From contig NZ_CP047476.1 of NCBI RefSeq assembly GCF_010587385.1, forward strand, positions 186,001-250,000: a stretch of DNA of 64,000 nucleotides. Direction: 5' to 3'. A model generated the notes under the pieces. It was not told the origin of the DNA, did no database searches, and saw only the letters and a list, made by a program, of their open reading frames with translations. The position numbers and the translations under genes were made by a program. Source of the DNA: Vibrio astriarenae (GTDB lineage: Bacteria; Pseudomonadota; Gammaproteobacteria; Enterobacterales; Vibrionaceae). Each line of letters starts with the position of its first letter. Position 1 is the stretch's first letter. This document shows, piece after piece, positions 53,591 to 62,403 of the stretch.

Positions 53591-54358
53591 ATGTCAGCAA
53601 AACAGGAAGTGATTTTTTCAGACACTCTACCTGGGGCCGCGCACTGGTCTATGGTGGTGCCTAAAGGTCGAACCGTTCGGTTCAAAGACCTAGAAGGCGG
53701 CGCAAACCTAAGTGTGCTGTTTTACAACCCAGCGAACCCATTAGAGCGTTACAACGCACCAGACACACTCAAATGCCAGCACACGTTTAAGCTGACTGAG
53801 GGTAACTGCTTATATTCAGATATGGGACGTATCTTCTGCTCTATTGTCCGCGATGATACCGGCTGGATTGATACCGTATGTGGTGTAGCCAACAAGAAAA
53901 AGGTCTCAGACAAGTGGGGCGAGCGTGACTACCAAACCGAGCGTAACCAATGGAAGCAGAACGGCTATGATGCACTGCTGGTTGAGGTGGCGAAGTATGG
54001 TTTAGGTAAGCGTGATTTGGCGGCGAACTTAAATCTATTTAGCAAAGTCTCTACCGATGAAGCGGGCAACTTGAATTACGACCCACAGCATAGCAAAGCC
54101 GATGACTGCATTGAGCTGCGCTTTGAAATGGATACGTTGGTTGTGATGACGACTTGCCCGCACCCACTTAATCCTGCCGAAGCTTACCCATACCAACCTG
54201 TTGAGGTCACGGTGTTTGAATCAGAGCCAATGCTTGAGAACGACACCTGTCTGAATCACCGTGACGAGAACGCACGAGGTTTTGAGAACAACCGCCGTTA
54301 TACAACGTCGACCCAGCAAGGTTTCGATACATCCTCTCACCACCATCATCATTGCTAA
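53591..54358 (+). CDS. Carboxyguanidine deiminase subunit (urea amidolyase-associated protein 1, DUF1989)
   Basis: 255 residues, DUF1989. It starts SDTLPGAAHWSMVVPKGRTVRFKDLEGGANLSVLFYNPANPLERYN, the UAAP1 signature, and has cysteines in FCSIVRDD, VCGVAN and TTCPHPLNPAEAY. In established work on guanidine degradation, UAAP1 and UAAP2 form a heteromeric deiminase turning carboxyguanidine into allophanate and ammonia; the assignment here rests on family and operon. The natural C-terminus ends SSHHHHHC, an odd five-histidine tail. GGAATG is near the start. Confidence 0.9.
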   Translation: MSAKQEVIFSDTLPGAAHWSMVVPKGRTVRFKDLEGGANLSVLFYNPANPLERYNAPDTLKCQHTFKLTEGNCLYSDMGRIFCSIVRDDTGWIDTVCGVANKKKVSDKWGERDYQTERNQWKQNGYDALLVEVAKYGLGKRDLAANLNLFSKVSTDEAGNLNYDPQHSKADDCIELRFEMDTLVVMTTCPHPLNPAEAYPYQPVEVTVFESEPMLENDTCLNHRDENARGFENNRRYTTSTQQGFDTSSHHHHHC

Positions 54359-54369
54359 AGGAGTAAAGC

Positions 54370-55008
54370 ATGATCGTAGAAAGCCAATTACAGCCAAGTG
54401 AAGCACTGTATCGAGATGTTGTTCCTGCCGGTGATTACTACATGAAGGTGGTCAAGAAAGGGCAGACCTTTCGTATTCTTGATATTGAGGGAAACCAAGC
54501 GGCAGATACCCTATTTTACAACGCTGACGATCCATCAGAGCGCTACAGCGCCATCGATACCATTCGCGAGCAGGGTAACGTCTACCTAACCGCAGGCACC
54601 AAGATCTTATCTGTCCAAGGCAATGTGATGCTCGAAATCGTTGCCGATACCTGTGGTAGGCACGACACATTAGGCGGTGCATGTGCAACGGAAAGTAATA
54701 CGGTTCGTTATTCACTCGATAAAAAATGTATGCACGCCTGTCGCGATAGCTGGTTGTTGGCCGTTGCAGAGAATGAAGAGTTTGGTATGTCGAAGCGCGA
54801 TATTACCCACAACATCAACTTCTTTATGAATGTGCCCATTACGCAAGAAGGTGGTTTAACTTTTGCCGATGGCATCAGTGGTGCAGGCAAATACGTAGAG
54901 CTAAAAGCGCATATGGACACCATCGTTCTTATGTCGAACTGCCCACAACTAAATAACCCATGTAATGCCTACAACCCAACCCCGGTTGAAGTGATTGTCT
55001 GGGAATAA
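54370..55008 (+). CDS. Carboxyguanidine deiminase subunit (urea amidolyase-associated protein 2, DUF1989)
   Basis: 212 residues, the second DUF1989 protein: [55 protein letters not shown], then [23 protein letters not shown] and [22 protein letters not shown] with several conserved cysteines. It partners the preceding gene as the deiminase heteromer. AAAGGAG lies 7 bases before the ATG, 11 bases after UAAP1. It is followed by the guanidine-II riboswitch in the 106-base gap before the carboxylase. Confidence 0.9.
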   Translation: MIVESQLQPSEALYRDVVPAGDYYMKVVKKGQTFRILDIEGNQAADTLFYNADDPSERYSAIDTIREQGNVYLTAGTKILSVQGNVMLEIVADTCGRHDTLGGACATESNTVRYSLDKKCMHACRDSWLLAVAENEEFGMSKRDITHNINFFMNVPITQEGGLTFADGISGAGKYVELKAHMDTIVLMSNCPQLNNPCNAYNPTPVEVIVWE

Positions 55009-55051
55009 TATTTAAGCAATAACATCAGCACAATAGCTGAGAAAATGAGCA

Positions 55052-55097
55052 AGGGACGACCCTAGTGAATGCTCTTATTTTTGCCGGGACGACCCGG
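55052..55097 (+). ncRNA. Guanidine-II (mini-ykkC) riboswitch
   Basis: Two small hairpins, each with the class-defining ACGA tetraloop: AGGG-ACGA-CCCT (55052-55063) and CCGGG-ACGA-CCCGG (55084-55097), separated by 20 bases, directly before the carboxylase gene. After them AGGGACGA (55103-55110) supplies the ribosome site of the ATG at 55115. Its AGGG repeats the 5' arm of hairpin 1, so CCCT could pair with either one, an obvious switch. Guanidine-II RNAs sense guanidinium and usually turn translation on. Confidence 0.85.
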
Positions 55098-55114
55098 ACT
55101 TTAGGGACGAAAAT

Positions 55115-58100
55115 ATGTTTAGTAAGGTATTAATTGCTAACCGTGGAGCCATTGCCTGCCGTGTTATCCGCACACTAAAACAACTGAATATTGGCAGCGT
55201 TGCCATCTACAGTGAAGCTGACTCTCAAAGCCTACACGTTGTCGGCGCTGATGAGGCGTACTCTCTAGGCCAAGGTGGGGCAACCGAGACTTATCTTGAC
55301 CAAGACAAAATTATCGCCATTGCCAAACAGTCGGGCGCACAAGCGATTCATCCGGGCTACGGCTTCTTGAGTGAAAACCCAGAGTTTGTTGAACGATGCG
55401 AACAAGAAGGATTGGTCTTTTTAGGGCCAACAGCAGAACAAATGCGTTCGTTTGGCCTAAAACACTCTGCGCGTAACATAGCGATTCAAGCAAATGTGCC
55501 GCTTCTTCCTGGCACAGACCTACTTAATGACAAACAGCAAGCACTGCAAGAAGCAGAGAAAATTGGCTACCCAGTGATGCTGAAAAGTACCGCTGGTGGC
55601 GGTGGCATCGGTATGCAGTGCTGCTTTACCAGCCAAGAACTTGATGAGGCTTATGGCAGCGTTAAGCGACTAAGTGAGAACAACTTCAGTAACAGCGGTG
55701 TGTTCATCGAGAAGTTTATTCAACAAGCGCGTCATATCGAAGTGCAGATCTTCGGGGATGGACAAGGTCATGTGGTGGCATTGGGTGAACGTGATTGTTC
55801 TGCGCAGCGTCGTAACCAGAAAGTAATCGAAGAGACTCCTGCGCCGAACCTCAGTGATGAAACCCGAACCAAGCTGCAAGATACCGCAGTGAGGTTGGCA
55901 AGTGAGGTCAATTACCGCAATGCCGGTACCGTTGAGTTTGTATTAGATCAGCAAACACAAGCGTTCTATTTCCTAGAAGTGAATACCCGCTTGCAGGTAG
56001 AGCATGGTGTAACGGAGGAAGTGTTTGGTGTGGATCTTGTCGAGTGGATGGTTCGCCAAGGGGCAGAGCAGCTAGAGTTGAAGGCACTGGGTGCCAGTCT
56101 CACATCACAAGGTCATGCGATTCAGGTTCGCCTATATGCCGAAGATGCCAATAAGAATTTCCAGCCGTGTGCTGGCCTATTAAGCCATGTTGAGTGGGCA
56201 GAACAAGAGAACTTACGCATTGAACACTGGATCGAAGCGGGTGTGGAAGTATCACCGTTCTTTGACCCGATGTTAGCCAAAGTGATCGTGCATGCGGATG
56301 ATAGAGACACAGCATTGGCAGAACTTAAACAGAGCCTTGATAACAGCACGATCTACGGTATAGAGCATAATAAGGCGTATTTGAGCCAGCTATTAGCCAG
56401 CGAATTGGTGAAGAAAGGCGAGGTGCTAACGCAATCTCTCAATAGTTTCGAGTTCAAACCGAATACCTTTGACGTGATCAGTGGCGGCACACAAACCACC
56501 ATACAAGACTACCCAGCACGAACGGGCTATTGGGACATTGGTGTTCCACCTTCTGGCCCTATGGATGCTTTGAGTTTTCGTTTAGCTAATACACTGCTTG
56601 CGAATGATGAAACCAGTGCGGGATTAGAAATCATTGTTTCAGGCCCAACGCTTAAGTTCAATCAAGACACTCTTATTGCGCTGACTGGGGCGAGCATACA
56701 AGCCACACTGGATGGGGAACCCGTTGCGATGAGTACTGCGATAGCCATCCAAGCAGGACAAACCCTCAAGCTGGGCAAAGTGCTCGATGGTGCTCGAACC
56801 TACTTAGCCATTCAGGGGGGCATTGATTGCCCTGAGTATTTGGGTAGTCGCTCAACGTTCACGCTAGGTCAATTCGGTGGCCACGCTGGCCGTGCATTGC
56901 TAGCGGGTGATGTGCTTCATATCAACCAAGTAAAACCAAATATTGCTTCTGAAATCCACACGATTAATCAGCCAGAGTTTAATGGCGAATGGCAGATCCG
57001 AGTGATTTATGGCCCGCATGGCGCACCAGATTTCTTCACTCAAGAGGACATTGATGCCTTCTTTGATGCCGAGTGGAAGGTGCACTTTAACTCAAGCCGT
57101 ACTGGCGTTCGATTAATCGGCCCAAAACCTAATTGGGCACGCTCCGATGGTGGTGAAGCAGGGCTGCATCCATCCAATATTCACGATAACGCGTATGCAG
57201 TAGGTACTATCGACTTCACAGGTGACATGCCCGTTATCTTGGGCCCAGACGGCCCTAGCTTGGGCGGTTTCGTTTGCCCGGCGACCATCATCAAAGCCGA
57301 TCTTTGGAAGATGGGACAGCTCAAAGCCGGCGACAAAATTCGATTTACGCCAGTCTCCGTAGAAGATGCCGAGCTTGCCGAACGAGCGCAGCTTGCTCAA
57401 CTTGAGAAGGGTGCAATCCATGAAATGGCACTACCGAGTGCAGATCTCGATTCACCCATCATCAAGACTATTCCAGCCAGTGAGTATGGTGAACAAGTGG
57501 TTTATCGACCAAGTGGTGAAGATTACCTGCTGGTGGAGTATGGCCCTCAGGTACTTGATATTCGCCTTCGCTTCCGTGTTCATGCTCTGATGCTTAAACT
57601 TCAAGAACGTAATCTGATCGGTGTACAAGAGTTGACACCGGGTATTCGTTCGCTACAAATTCATTACGACAACCTGGTATTGCCAAGAGAACAGTTGCTT
57701 GAAGAGCTAGAATCGATTGAAGCAACACTCGATAACATTGATGATCTGACAGTTCCAGCACGCGTAGTACACCTGCCGCTGTCTTGGGATGACGAAGCGA
57801 CTCGACTCGCGATCCGTAAATACGATGAAGTTGTGCGAAAAGACGCGCCGTGGTGCCCAGATAACATTGAGTTCATCCGTCGCATCAATGGTCTCGATTC
57901 CGTGGAAGACGTTAAGCGCATCGTGTTCGATGCAAGTTACCTAGTGATGGGACTAGGGGATGTGTATCTTGGCGCGCCAGTGGCCACACCTATGGACCCT
58001 CGCCATCGCTTGGTGACCACCAAATACAACCCAGCACGAACTTGGACGCCAGAAAATGCGGTTGGTATTGGTGGCGCGTACATGTGTGTCTACGGTATGG

Positions 58101-58705
58101 AAGGCCCTGGTGGGTATCAGTTTGTCGGCCGAACGCTGCAGATGTGGAATCGCTACCGTCAAACCGAAGCCTTCAGCAAGCCTTGGTTGTTACGCTTCTT
58201 TGACCAGATTAAGTTCTATGAAGTCAGCGCCGAAGAGCTACTCGATATTCGAGAGAAACACCCTCAAGGCCATTATCCAGTCAAGATTGAGGAAACCGAA
58301 TTTTCACTAGCGGATTATCAATCACTTCTGGACGAAAATGCCGATGAGATTAAGCAGGCGAAAGCTCGCCAGCAAAAGGCATTCGAAGAGGAGCGTCAAC
58401 GTTGGGAGGAGTCAGGACAAGCGAATTTTGTTGCCACTGAAATAGAGCAATCGAGTGTACAAACTGAGCTAGAAGAAGGTCAGGAAGCGATTGAAAGCCA
58501 TGTGGCAGGCAATATTTGGCAAGTGCTGGTGGAGCCGGGCCAAATTGTGAAAGAGAATGACGTAGTGATGATTCTTGAGGCAATGAAAATGGAGCTTGAA
58601 GTGACGGCAAGTGTCTCTGGCGTCATTGACTCTATATGCCATGAGGCCGGTGCTCAGGTGCACGCTGGCGAGCCGTTACTGGTTGTTAACACGTGTTCAG
58701 CGTAG
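55115..58705 (+). CDS. uca: Biotin-dependent urea/guanidine carboxylase
   Basis: 1196 residues in the order biotin carboxylase (about 1-450, with KSTAGGGGIGM ATP-grasp loop, EKFIQQARHIEVQIFGD and VNTRLQVEHGVTEEV), carboxyltransferase built of AHS2-type then AHS1-type halves (SGGTQTTIQDYPARTGYWDIG; GPDGPSLGGFVCP; GIGGAYMCVYGMEGPGGYQFVGRT) and a C-terminal biotinyl domain with EAMKME, biotin on Lys1158. It adds CO2 to guanidine (or urea) using ATP. The riboswitches and the DUF1989 pair argue for guanidine. Its own guanidine-II riboswitch precedes it. Family length is about 1200, so it is complete. Confidence 0.95.
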   Translation: MFSKVLIANRGAIACRVIRTLKQLNIGSVAIYSEADSQSLHVVGADEAYSLGQGGATETYLDQDKIIAIAKQSGAQAIHPGYGFLSENPEFVERCEQEGLVFLGPTAEQMRSFGLKHSARNIAIQANVPLLPGTDLLNDKQQALQEAEKIGYPVMLKSTAGGGGIGMQCCFTSQELDEAYGSVKRLSENNFSNSGVFIEKFIQQARHIEVQIFGDGQGHVVALGERDCSAQRRNQKVIEETPAPNLSDETRTKLQDTAVRLASEVNYRNAGTVEFVLDQQTQAFYFLEVNTRLQVEHGVTEEVFGVDLVEWMVRQGAEQLELKALGASLTSQGHAIQVRLYAEDANKNFQPCAGLLSHVEWAEQENLRIEHWIEAGVEVSPFFDPMLAKVIVHADDRDTALAELKQSLDNSTIYGIEHNKAYLSQLLASELVKKGEVLTQSLNSFEFKPNTFDVISGGTQTTIQDYPARTGYWDIGVPPSGPMDALSFRLANTLLANDETSAGLEIIVSGPTLKFNQDTLIALTGASIQATLDGEPVAMSTAIAIQAGQTLKLGKVLDGARTYLAIQGGIDCPEYLGSRSTFTLGQFGGHAGRALLAGDVLHINQVKPNIASEIHTINQPEFNGEWQIRVIYGPHGAPDFFTQEDIDAFFDAEWKVHFNSSRTGVRLIGPKPNWARSDGGEAGLHPSNIHDNAYAVGTIDFTGDMPVILGPDGPSLGGFVCPATIIKADLWKMGQLKAGDKIRFTPVSVEDAELAERAQLAQLEKGAIHEMALPSADLDSPIIKTIPASEYGEQVVYRPSGEDYLLVEYGPQVLDIRLRFRVHALMLKLQERNLIGVQELTPGIRSLQIHYDNLVLPREQLLEELESIEATLDNIDDLTVPARVVHLPLSWDDEATRLAIRKYDEVVRKDAPWCPDNIEFIRRINGLDSVEDVKRIVFDASYLVMGLGDVYLGAPVATPMDPRHRLVTTKYNPARTWTPENAVGIGGAYMCVYGMEGPGGYQFVGRTLQMWNRYRQTEAFSKPWLLRFFDQIKFYEVSAEELLDIREKHPQGHYPVKIEETEFSLADYQSLLDENADEIKQAKARQQKAFEEERQRWEESGQANFVATEIEQSSVQTELEEGQEAIESHVAGNIWQVLVEPGQIVKENDVVMILEAMKMELEVTASVSGVIDSICHEAGAQVHAGEPLLVVNTCSA

Positions 58706-58723
58706 CCGTTTGAGGATAGACAA

Positions 58724-60523
58724 ATGACAAAGACGAAAATAATACTTCAAACAGTAGCAGAACCAATGACTATCAGCGGTCTGCGTGAGGCCTACCTCAA
58801 TGGCGAGCTTAACGCAGAGCAGTTTCTGCGTGGCAAGCTTGAGCAAGTCAGAGCCGACAGCTCCAATGCTTGGCTATCGGTCATTTCTGACCAACAACTT
58901 GATGCGTATCTGGCTGACCTTGCAAAGCAGGACATTGAACAACTCCCCCTGTTTGGCGTGCCATTTGCCATCAAAGATAATATTGATCTGCAAGGGCTGG
59001 ATACAACGGCTGGTTGCGAAGCCTACCGTTATCAACCCACTGAATCTGCCTATGTGGTTAAGCAGTTGATCAAAGCGGGCGCAGTGCCTTTGGGTAAAAC
59101 GAGCCTTGATCAGTTTGCCACCGGATTAGTAGGCACCCGCAGCCCTTGGGGGGCGGTGAACAACAGTTTTGATCCGCAGTATATTTCAGGTGGCTCAAGC
59201 TCTGGTAGTGCCGTTGCCGTTGCGACCAATCAAGTCTGTTTTGCACTGGGAACTGATACCGCAGGCTCTGGTCGTGTCCCCGCAGCGTTTAACAATTTAT
59301 ATGGCCTCAAGCCAAGTAAGGGGCTGTTAAGCTGCAGCGGTGTCGTTCCTGCGTGCCGAACATTAGATTGCGTGACATTCTTTACTAAAAGCGCTGAAGA
59401 CCTGAGCACACTCTATCAAGTAGGAGCAAGCTACGATGAGAGTGACTGCTACGCTCGCTACGCCATTGAGCAAGGGCTTGAAGCCACCACTCAGTTCTCT
59501 GGATTAAGAGTCGGCGTGCCATCTGACGAGCAGCTTAAATTCTTTGGTAACGAAGAGTACCGCAAGCTCTATGCTCAGTCAGTCGCGCGTCTAGAATCTC
59601 TAGGTGCAGAAGTCATTCCTTTTGATTTATCACCATTCATAGAGGCGGCGAATCTGCTTTATCAAGGCCCTTGGGTTGCTGAAAGATACGCTGCGATTGA
59701 ATCCTTCTTCAATAGTAATCAAGAGCAATGCTTGGACGTGATTCAAACCATTGTCGGTGGAGCCAGAAATCTTTCTGCTGCCGATACATTCAAAGCCATG
59801 TATCAACTGCAAGCATTTAAAGTTAAGTGTGATCAGTTAATGGACGATGTTGATGCAGTGCTGACGCCAACCGCTGGCACCATCTACACGATTGATGAAG
59901 TGAACAACGACCCAATTGCCCTCAACAGCAACCTTGGTTACTACACCAATTTCATGAACCTACTCGACTACAGTGCGATAGCCATGCCCGCAGGTTTCAC
60001 TGACGCTGGATTGCCGTTTGGTGTGACTTTGTTTGCCCAAGCATTCCAAGACGAAGCCTTGATAGCGTTGGGTAAAGAGTGGCAACAGGCAATGAACCTA
60101 CCACTAGGGGCAACGCAAGTTGAACTTGAGAGTAGCGAGAGTGTTGACTTGTTAGTGTGTGGGGCTCACATGAAAGATTTAGCGCTTAATCATCAACTCA
60201 TCGAGTTAGGGGCGAACTTTAAACAGCGAACCACCACATCCGAAAACTACTCCCTGTATTGCCTAGCTGGTGGGCCACCGCTAAGGCCTGGATTAGTTCG
60301 CACCCCAAATAAGGGAGAAAAGATTGAGGTTGAAATCTGGCGGGTGCCGAAAAAGCAGCTGGGTGCTCTGCTTGTGCAGATCCCACACCCATTGGGATTA
60401 GGCAGTGTCGAAATAGACTCTGGTGAGTGGGTGAAAGGGTTTATTTGTGAGGGTATAGGGATTGAAGGGGCTGAGGATATCACTCAGACGGGAGGGTGGA
60501 GACATTTCCTAACTCGATCTTAA
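58724..60523 (+). CDS. atzF: Allophanate hydrolase
   Basis: 599 residues. An amidase-signature domain (1-450) with FAIKDNID (Lys84), GGSSSGSAVAVA (about 156-167) and TDTAGSGR (Ser182) gives the Ser-Ser-Lys triad; a C-terminal AtzF/DUR1-type domain (about 470-599, LYCLAGGPPLRPGLVR, GLGSVEIDSGEWVKGFICEG) completes the family length of about 600. It splits allophanate to ammonia and CO2, the last step of the guanidine route. It starts 18 bases after the carboxylase with GAGGATA in front. Last gene of the operon. Confidence 0.95.
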   Translation: MTKTKIILQTVAEPMTISGLREAYLNGELNAEQFLRGKLEQVRADSSNAWLSVISDQQLDAYLADLAKQDIEQLPLFGVPFAIKDNIDLQGLDTTAGCEAYRYQPTESAYVVKQLIKAGAVPLGKTSLDQFATGLVGTRSPWGAVNNSFDPQYISGGSSSGSAVAVATNQVCFALGTDTAGSGRVPAAFNNLYGLKPSKGLLSCSGVVPACRTLDCVTFFTKSAEDLSTLYQVGASYDESDCYARYAIEQGLEATTQFSGLRVGVPSDEQLKFFGNEEYRKLYAQSVARLESLGAEVIPFDLSPFIEAANLLYQGPWVAERYAAIESFFNSNQEQCLDVIQTIVGGARNLSAADTFKAMYQLQAFKVKCDQLMDDVDAVLTPTAGTIYTIDEVNNDPIALNSNLGYYTNFMNLLDYSAIAMPAGFTDAGLPFGVTLFAQAFQDEALIALGKEWQQAMNLPLGATQVELESSESVDLLVCGAHMKDLALNHQLIELGANFKQRTTTSENYSLYCLAGGPPLRPGLVRTPNKGEKIEVEIWRVPKKQLGALLVQIPHPLGLGSVEIDSGEWVKGFICEGIGIEGAEDITQTGGWRHFLTRS

Positions 60524-60846
60524 CTCATACTTTTCATGAGTAATTGCCCTCATTGATTGAAACTTGGCCTCTTATTATCCCTGATTGCTTAGGATACTAA
60601 GAGGCTGTCAACCCATCACTACACATTCATTTGTCACCGATCTAGCGAGTTGACCTTGTTGTTTCTCAATATGCACAAGAAACATATTAGATATCAAATA
60701 TCATAATTGGATAGTATATGTTCGACCCTTTATAGTTGACCCAGTTCGACGCGCAAACGACTTTCAAAGTCAAAATAGGAATGAGATAAAAGGGCATTGA
60801 TGCGCGTTTAGACACGATTCAGAAGGTCAACAAGTAAGGGTTCAGA
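60524..60846. other. Region between allophanate hydrolase and DUF1254 gene
   Basis: 320 A/T-rich bases. ACTCAT/ATGAGT (60523-60541) is a weak hairpin after the operon without a T-run. GACTTT-C-AAAGTC (60759-60771) is a perfect 13-base palindrome 76 bases before the next start and may be an operator. No gene or RNA recognised. Confidence 0.45.
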
Positions 60847-62328
60847 ATGTCTAAATTACTCCTCGCAGCACTTATCTCATCCGTTTCCATCTCAGCTATG
60901 GCCGTGCCGCAATACAGCGCCAATGTGCCTGACGAGATCATCACCCCAGATAAAGTCGATTCCATGTATTTGGGTGAGATGAACTATGTATCAGGCGCAC
61001 CTTCACAAGATACTCACCTTAAAGCGCGCCACTTTGTTGATACTGCGACTGCTGTCAGAGTGTTTTTATCGGGCATTCAGGTAGCGTCAATGCAAGGTTT
61101 GTTCGCGGGACATGAAAGCGTGGGTATGAAGCCGAATCAGACCATTGGTATTTCTGAAGGCATGCTCAATGCGCGCAGTATCTGGCTGACGCCGAACACC
61201 ACAACACCTTATGTCACAAGCGAAGTCGATGTCAAAAATGGCCCGGTTGTTTTGGAAGTGGGCACACCGGTACTTGGCCTGCTTGATAATGCTGCCTTTA
61301 AGTTTGCTGGCAAAGTCGGGGTTACACATCCATTAGATCAAGGCAAAGGCGGTAAATACTTTATCTACCACAGCTCATATAAAGGAGAAGTGCCAGAGGG
61401 CTACATTTCGATTGAAACTGAGGGCTATCAACACTGGCTGCTGCTGCGCATCGTCGGTCAAAAAGCACAAGTGGAAAGCAACATCGCCAAACTCAAGCAA
61501 ACTATGAAGTTGTACCCGTATGGCGAGAACGATCAGACGGAATTTATCAACCTCACCGACAGGCAATACAACACAGTTCATGCCATGAATGAGAAGTTCT
61601 ATGATGAGATAAATGCGTTGATTCAGTATGAACCGACCGAGATTTGGGACCAAGAGTGGATTGGCCTGGCACAAGATTTGGGTATCGAAAAAGGCAAAGC
61701 GTTTGCACCCGATGAGCGTATGAAAGCGGTGCTTGTTGAAGCGGCAAAAATTGCCACGGCAGAAACACGTTCTACTTACTTCTATCCGGAAGAGAATATG
61801 AAGGTATACGACGACCGTCATTGGTTTACGCCACTTATTTCTGGCCATGAGTTTATAGATGAAAACGGCGTAATCTCTGTGGATGAGCGTGCCACCTTCC
61901 ACTTTATGGCTACGGGTATTACACCCGACATGGTGACGAACACCGTGGGTAAAGGCTCCGCTTATCTACTCGCAACGCGTGACGCATCTGACAAGTTGCT
62001 GGATGGTGGAGAGCACTACACCGTCACGCTACCCAAAGATGTACCTGTGGCGAACTTCTGGTCATTCATGGTGTACGACAACCAAACTCGCTCTATGCTC
62101 GAAACCGACCAAAAATCAGCAGGCGTTGATGGACTAAGCGAAAACGTTCGCGAGAACGATGATGGCTCTGTCACTATCCATTTTGCACCCAAAGCGCCGA
62201 AAGGCTGGGAAGGTAACTGGGTTCAGACCATGCCAGGCAAAGGCTATAACGTTATCTTCCGCGCTTACGGACCAACTGAGACTTGGTTTGACCAATCTTG
62301 GCGACCTAGTGACTTGCAACAGCAATAA
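60847..62328 (+). CDS. DUF1254/DUF1214 exported protein
   Basis: 493 residues, signal peptide ending AMA (about 20). N-terminal DUF1254 (RHFVDTATAVRVFLSGIQVASMQGLFAGHES through VDVKNGPVVLEVG) and C-terminal DUF1214 (YTVTLPKDVPVANFWSFMVYDNQTRSMLETDQ; VIFRAYGPTETWFDQSWRPSDL). These paired domains occur in periplasmic proteins of unknown activity, often in marine and soil bacteria. AAGGG precedes the ATG. Convergent with the RND permease over a hairpin. Confidence 0.9.
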   Translation: MSKLLLAALISSVSISAMAVPQYSANVPDEIITPDKVDSMYLGEMNYVSGAPSQDTHLKARHFVDTATAVRVFLSGIQVASMQGLFAGHESVGMKPNQTIGISEGMLNARSIWLTPNTTTPYVTSEVDVKNGPVVLEVGTPVLGLLDNAAFKFAGKVGVTHPLDQGKGGKYFIYHSSYKGEVPEGYISIETEGYQHWLLLRIVGQKAQVESNIAKLKQTMKLYPYGENDQTEFINLTDRQYNTVHAMNEKFYDEINALIQYEPTEIWDQEWIGLAQDLGIEKGKAFAPDERMKAVLVEAAKIATAETRSTYFYPEENMKVYDDRHWFTPLISGHEFIDENGVISVDERATFHFMATGITPDMVTNTVGKGSAYLLATRDASDKLLDGGEHYTVTLPKDVPVANFWSFMVYDNQTRSMLETDQKSAGVDGLSENVRENDDGSVTIHFAPKAPKGWEGNWVQTMPGKGYNVIFRAYGPTETWFDQSWRPSDLQQQ

Positions 62329-62345
62329 CCTTCGTAAGCGTTAAA

Positions 62346-62386
62346 AAGGGTCTGCGTCAATGTGCGTTTTGTTGATGCTGACCCTT
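62346..62386. terminator. GGGTC-type hairpin between convergent genes (copy 3)
   Basis: AAGGGTCTGCGTCAA pairs with TTGATGCTGACCCTT (one mismatch, one G-U). It resembles the two other GGGTCAGA hairpins and again lies between converging genes. Confidence 0.6.
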
Positions 62387-62403
62387 CGAATAAGACCTAC
62401 TGA

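Noticed and set aside
60523..60541. Hairpin ACTCAT/ATGAGT as a terminator of the guanidine operon
   Set aside because: A 6-bp stem with no T-run is too weak to call.
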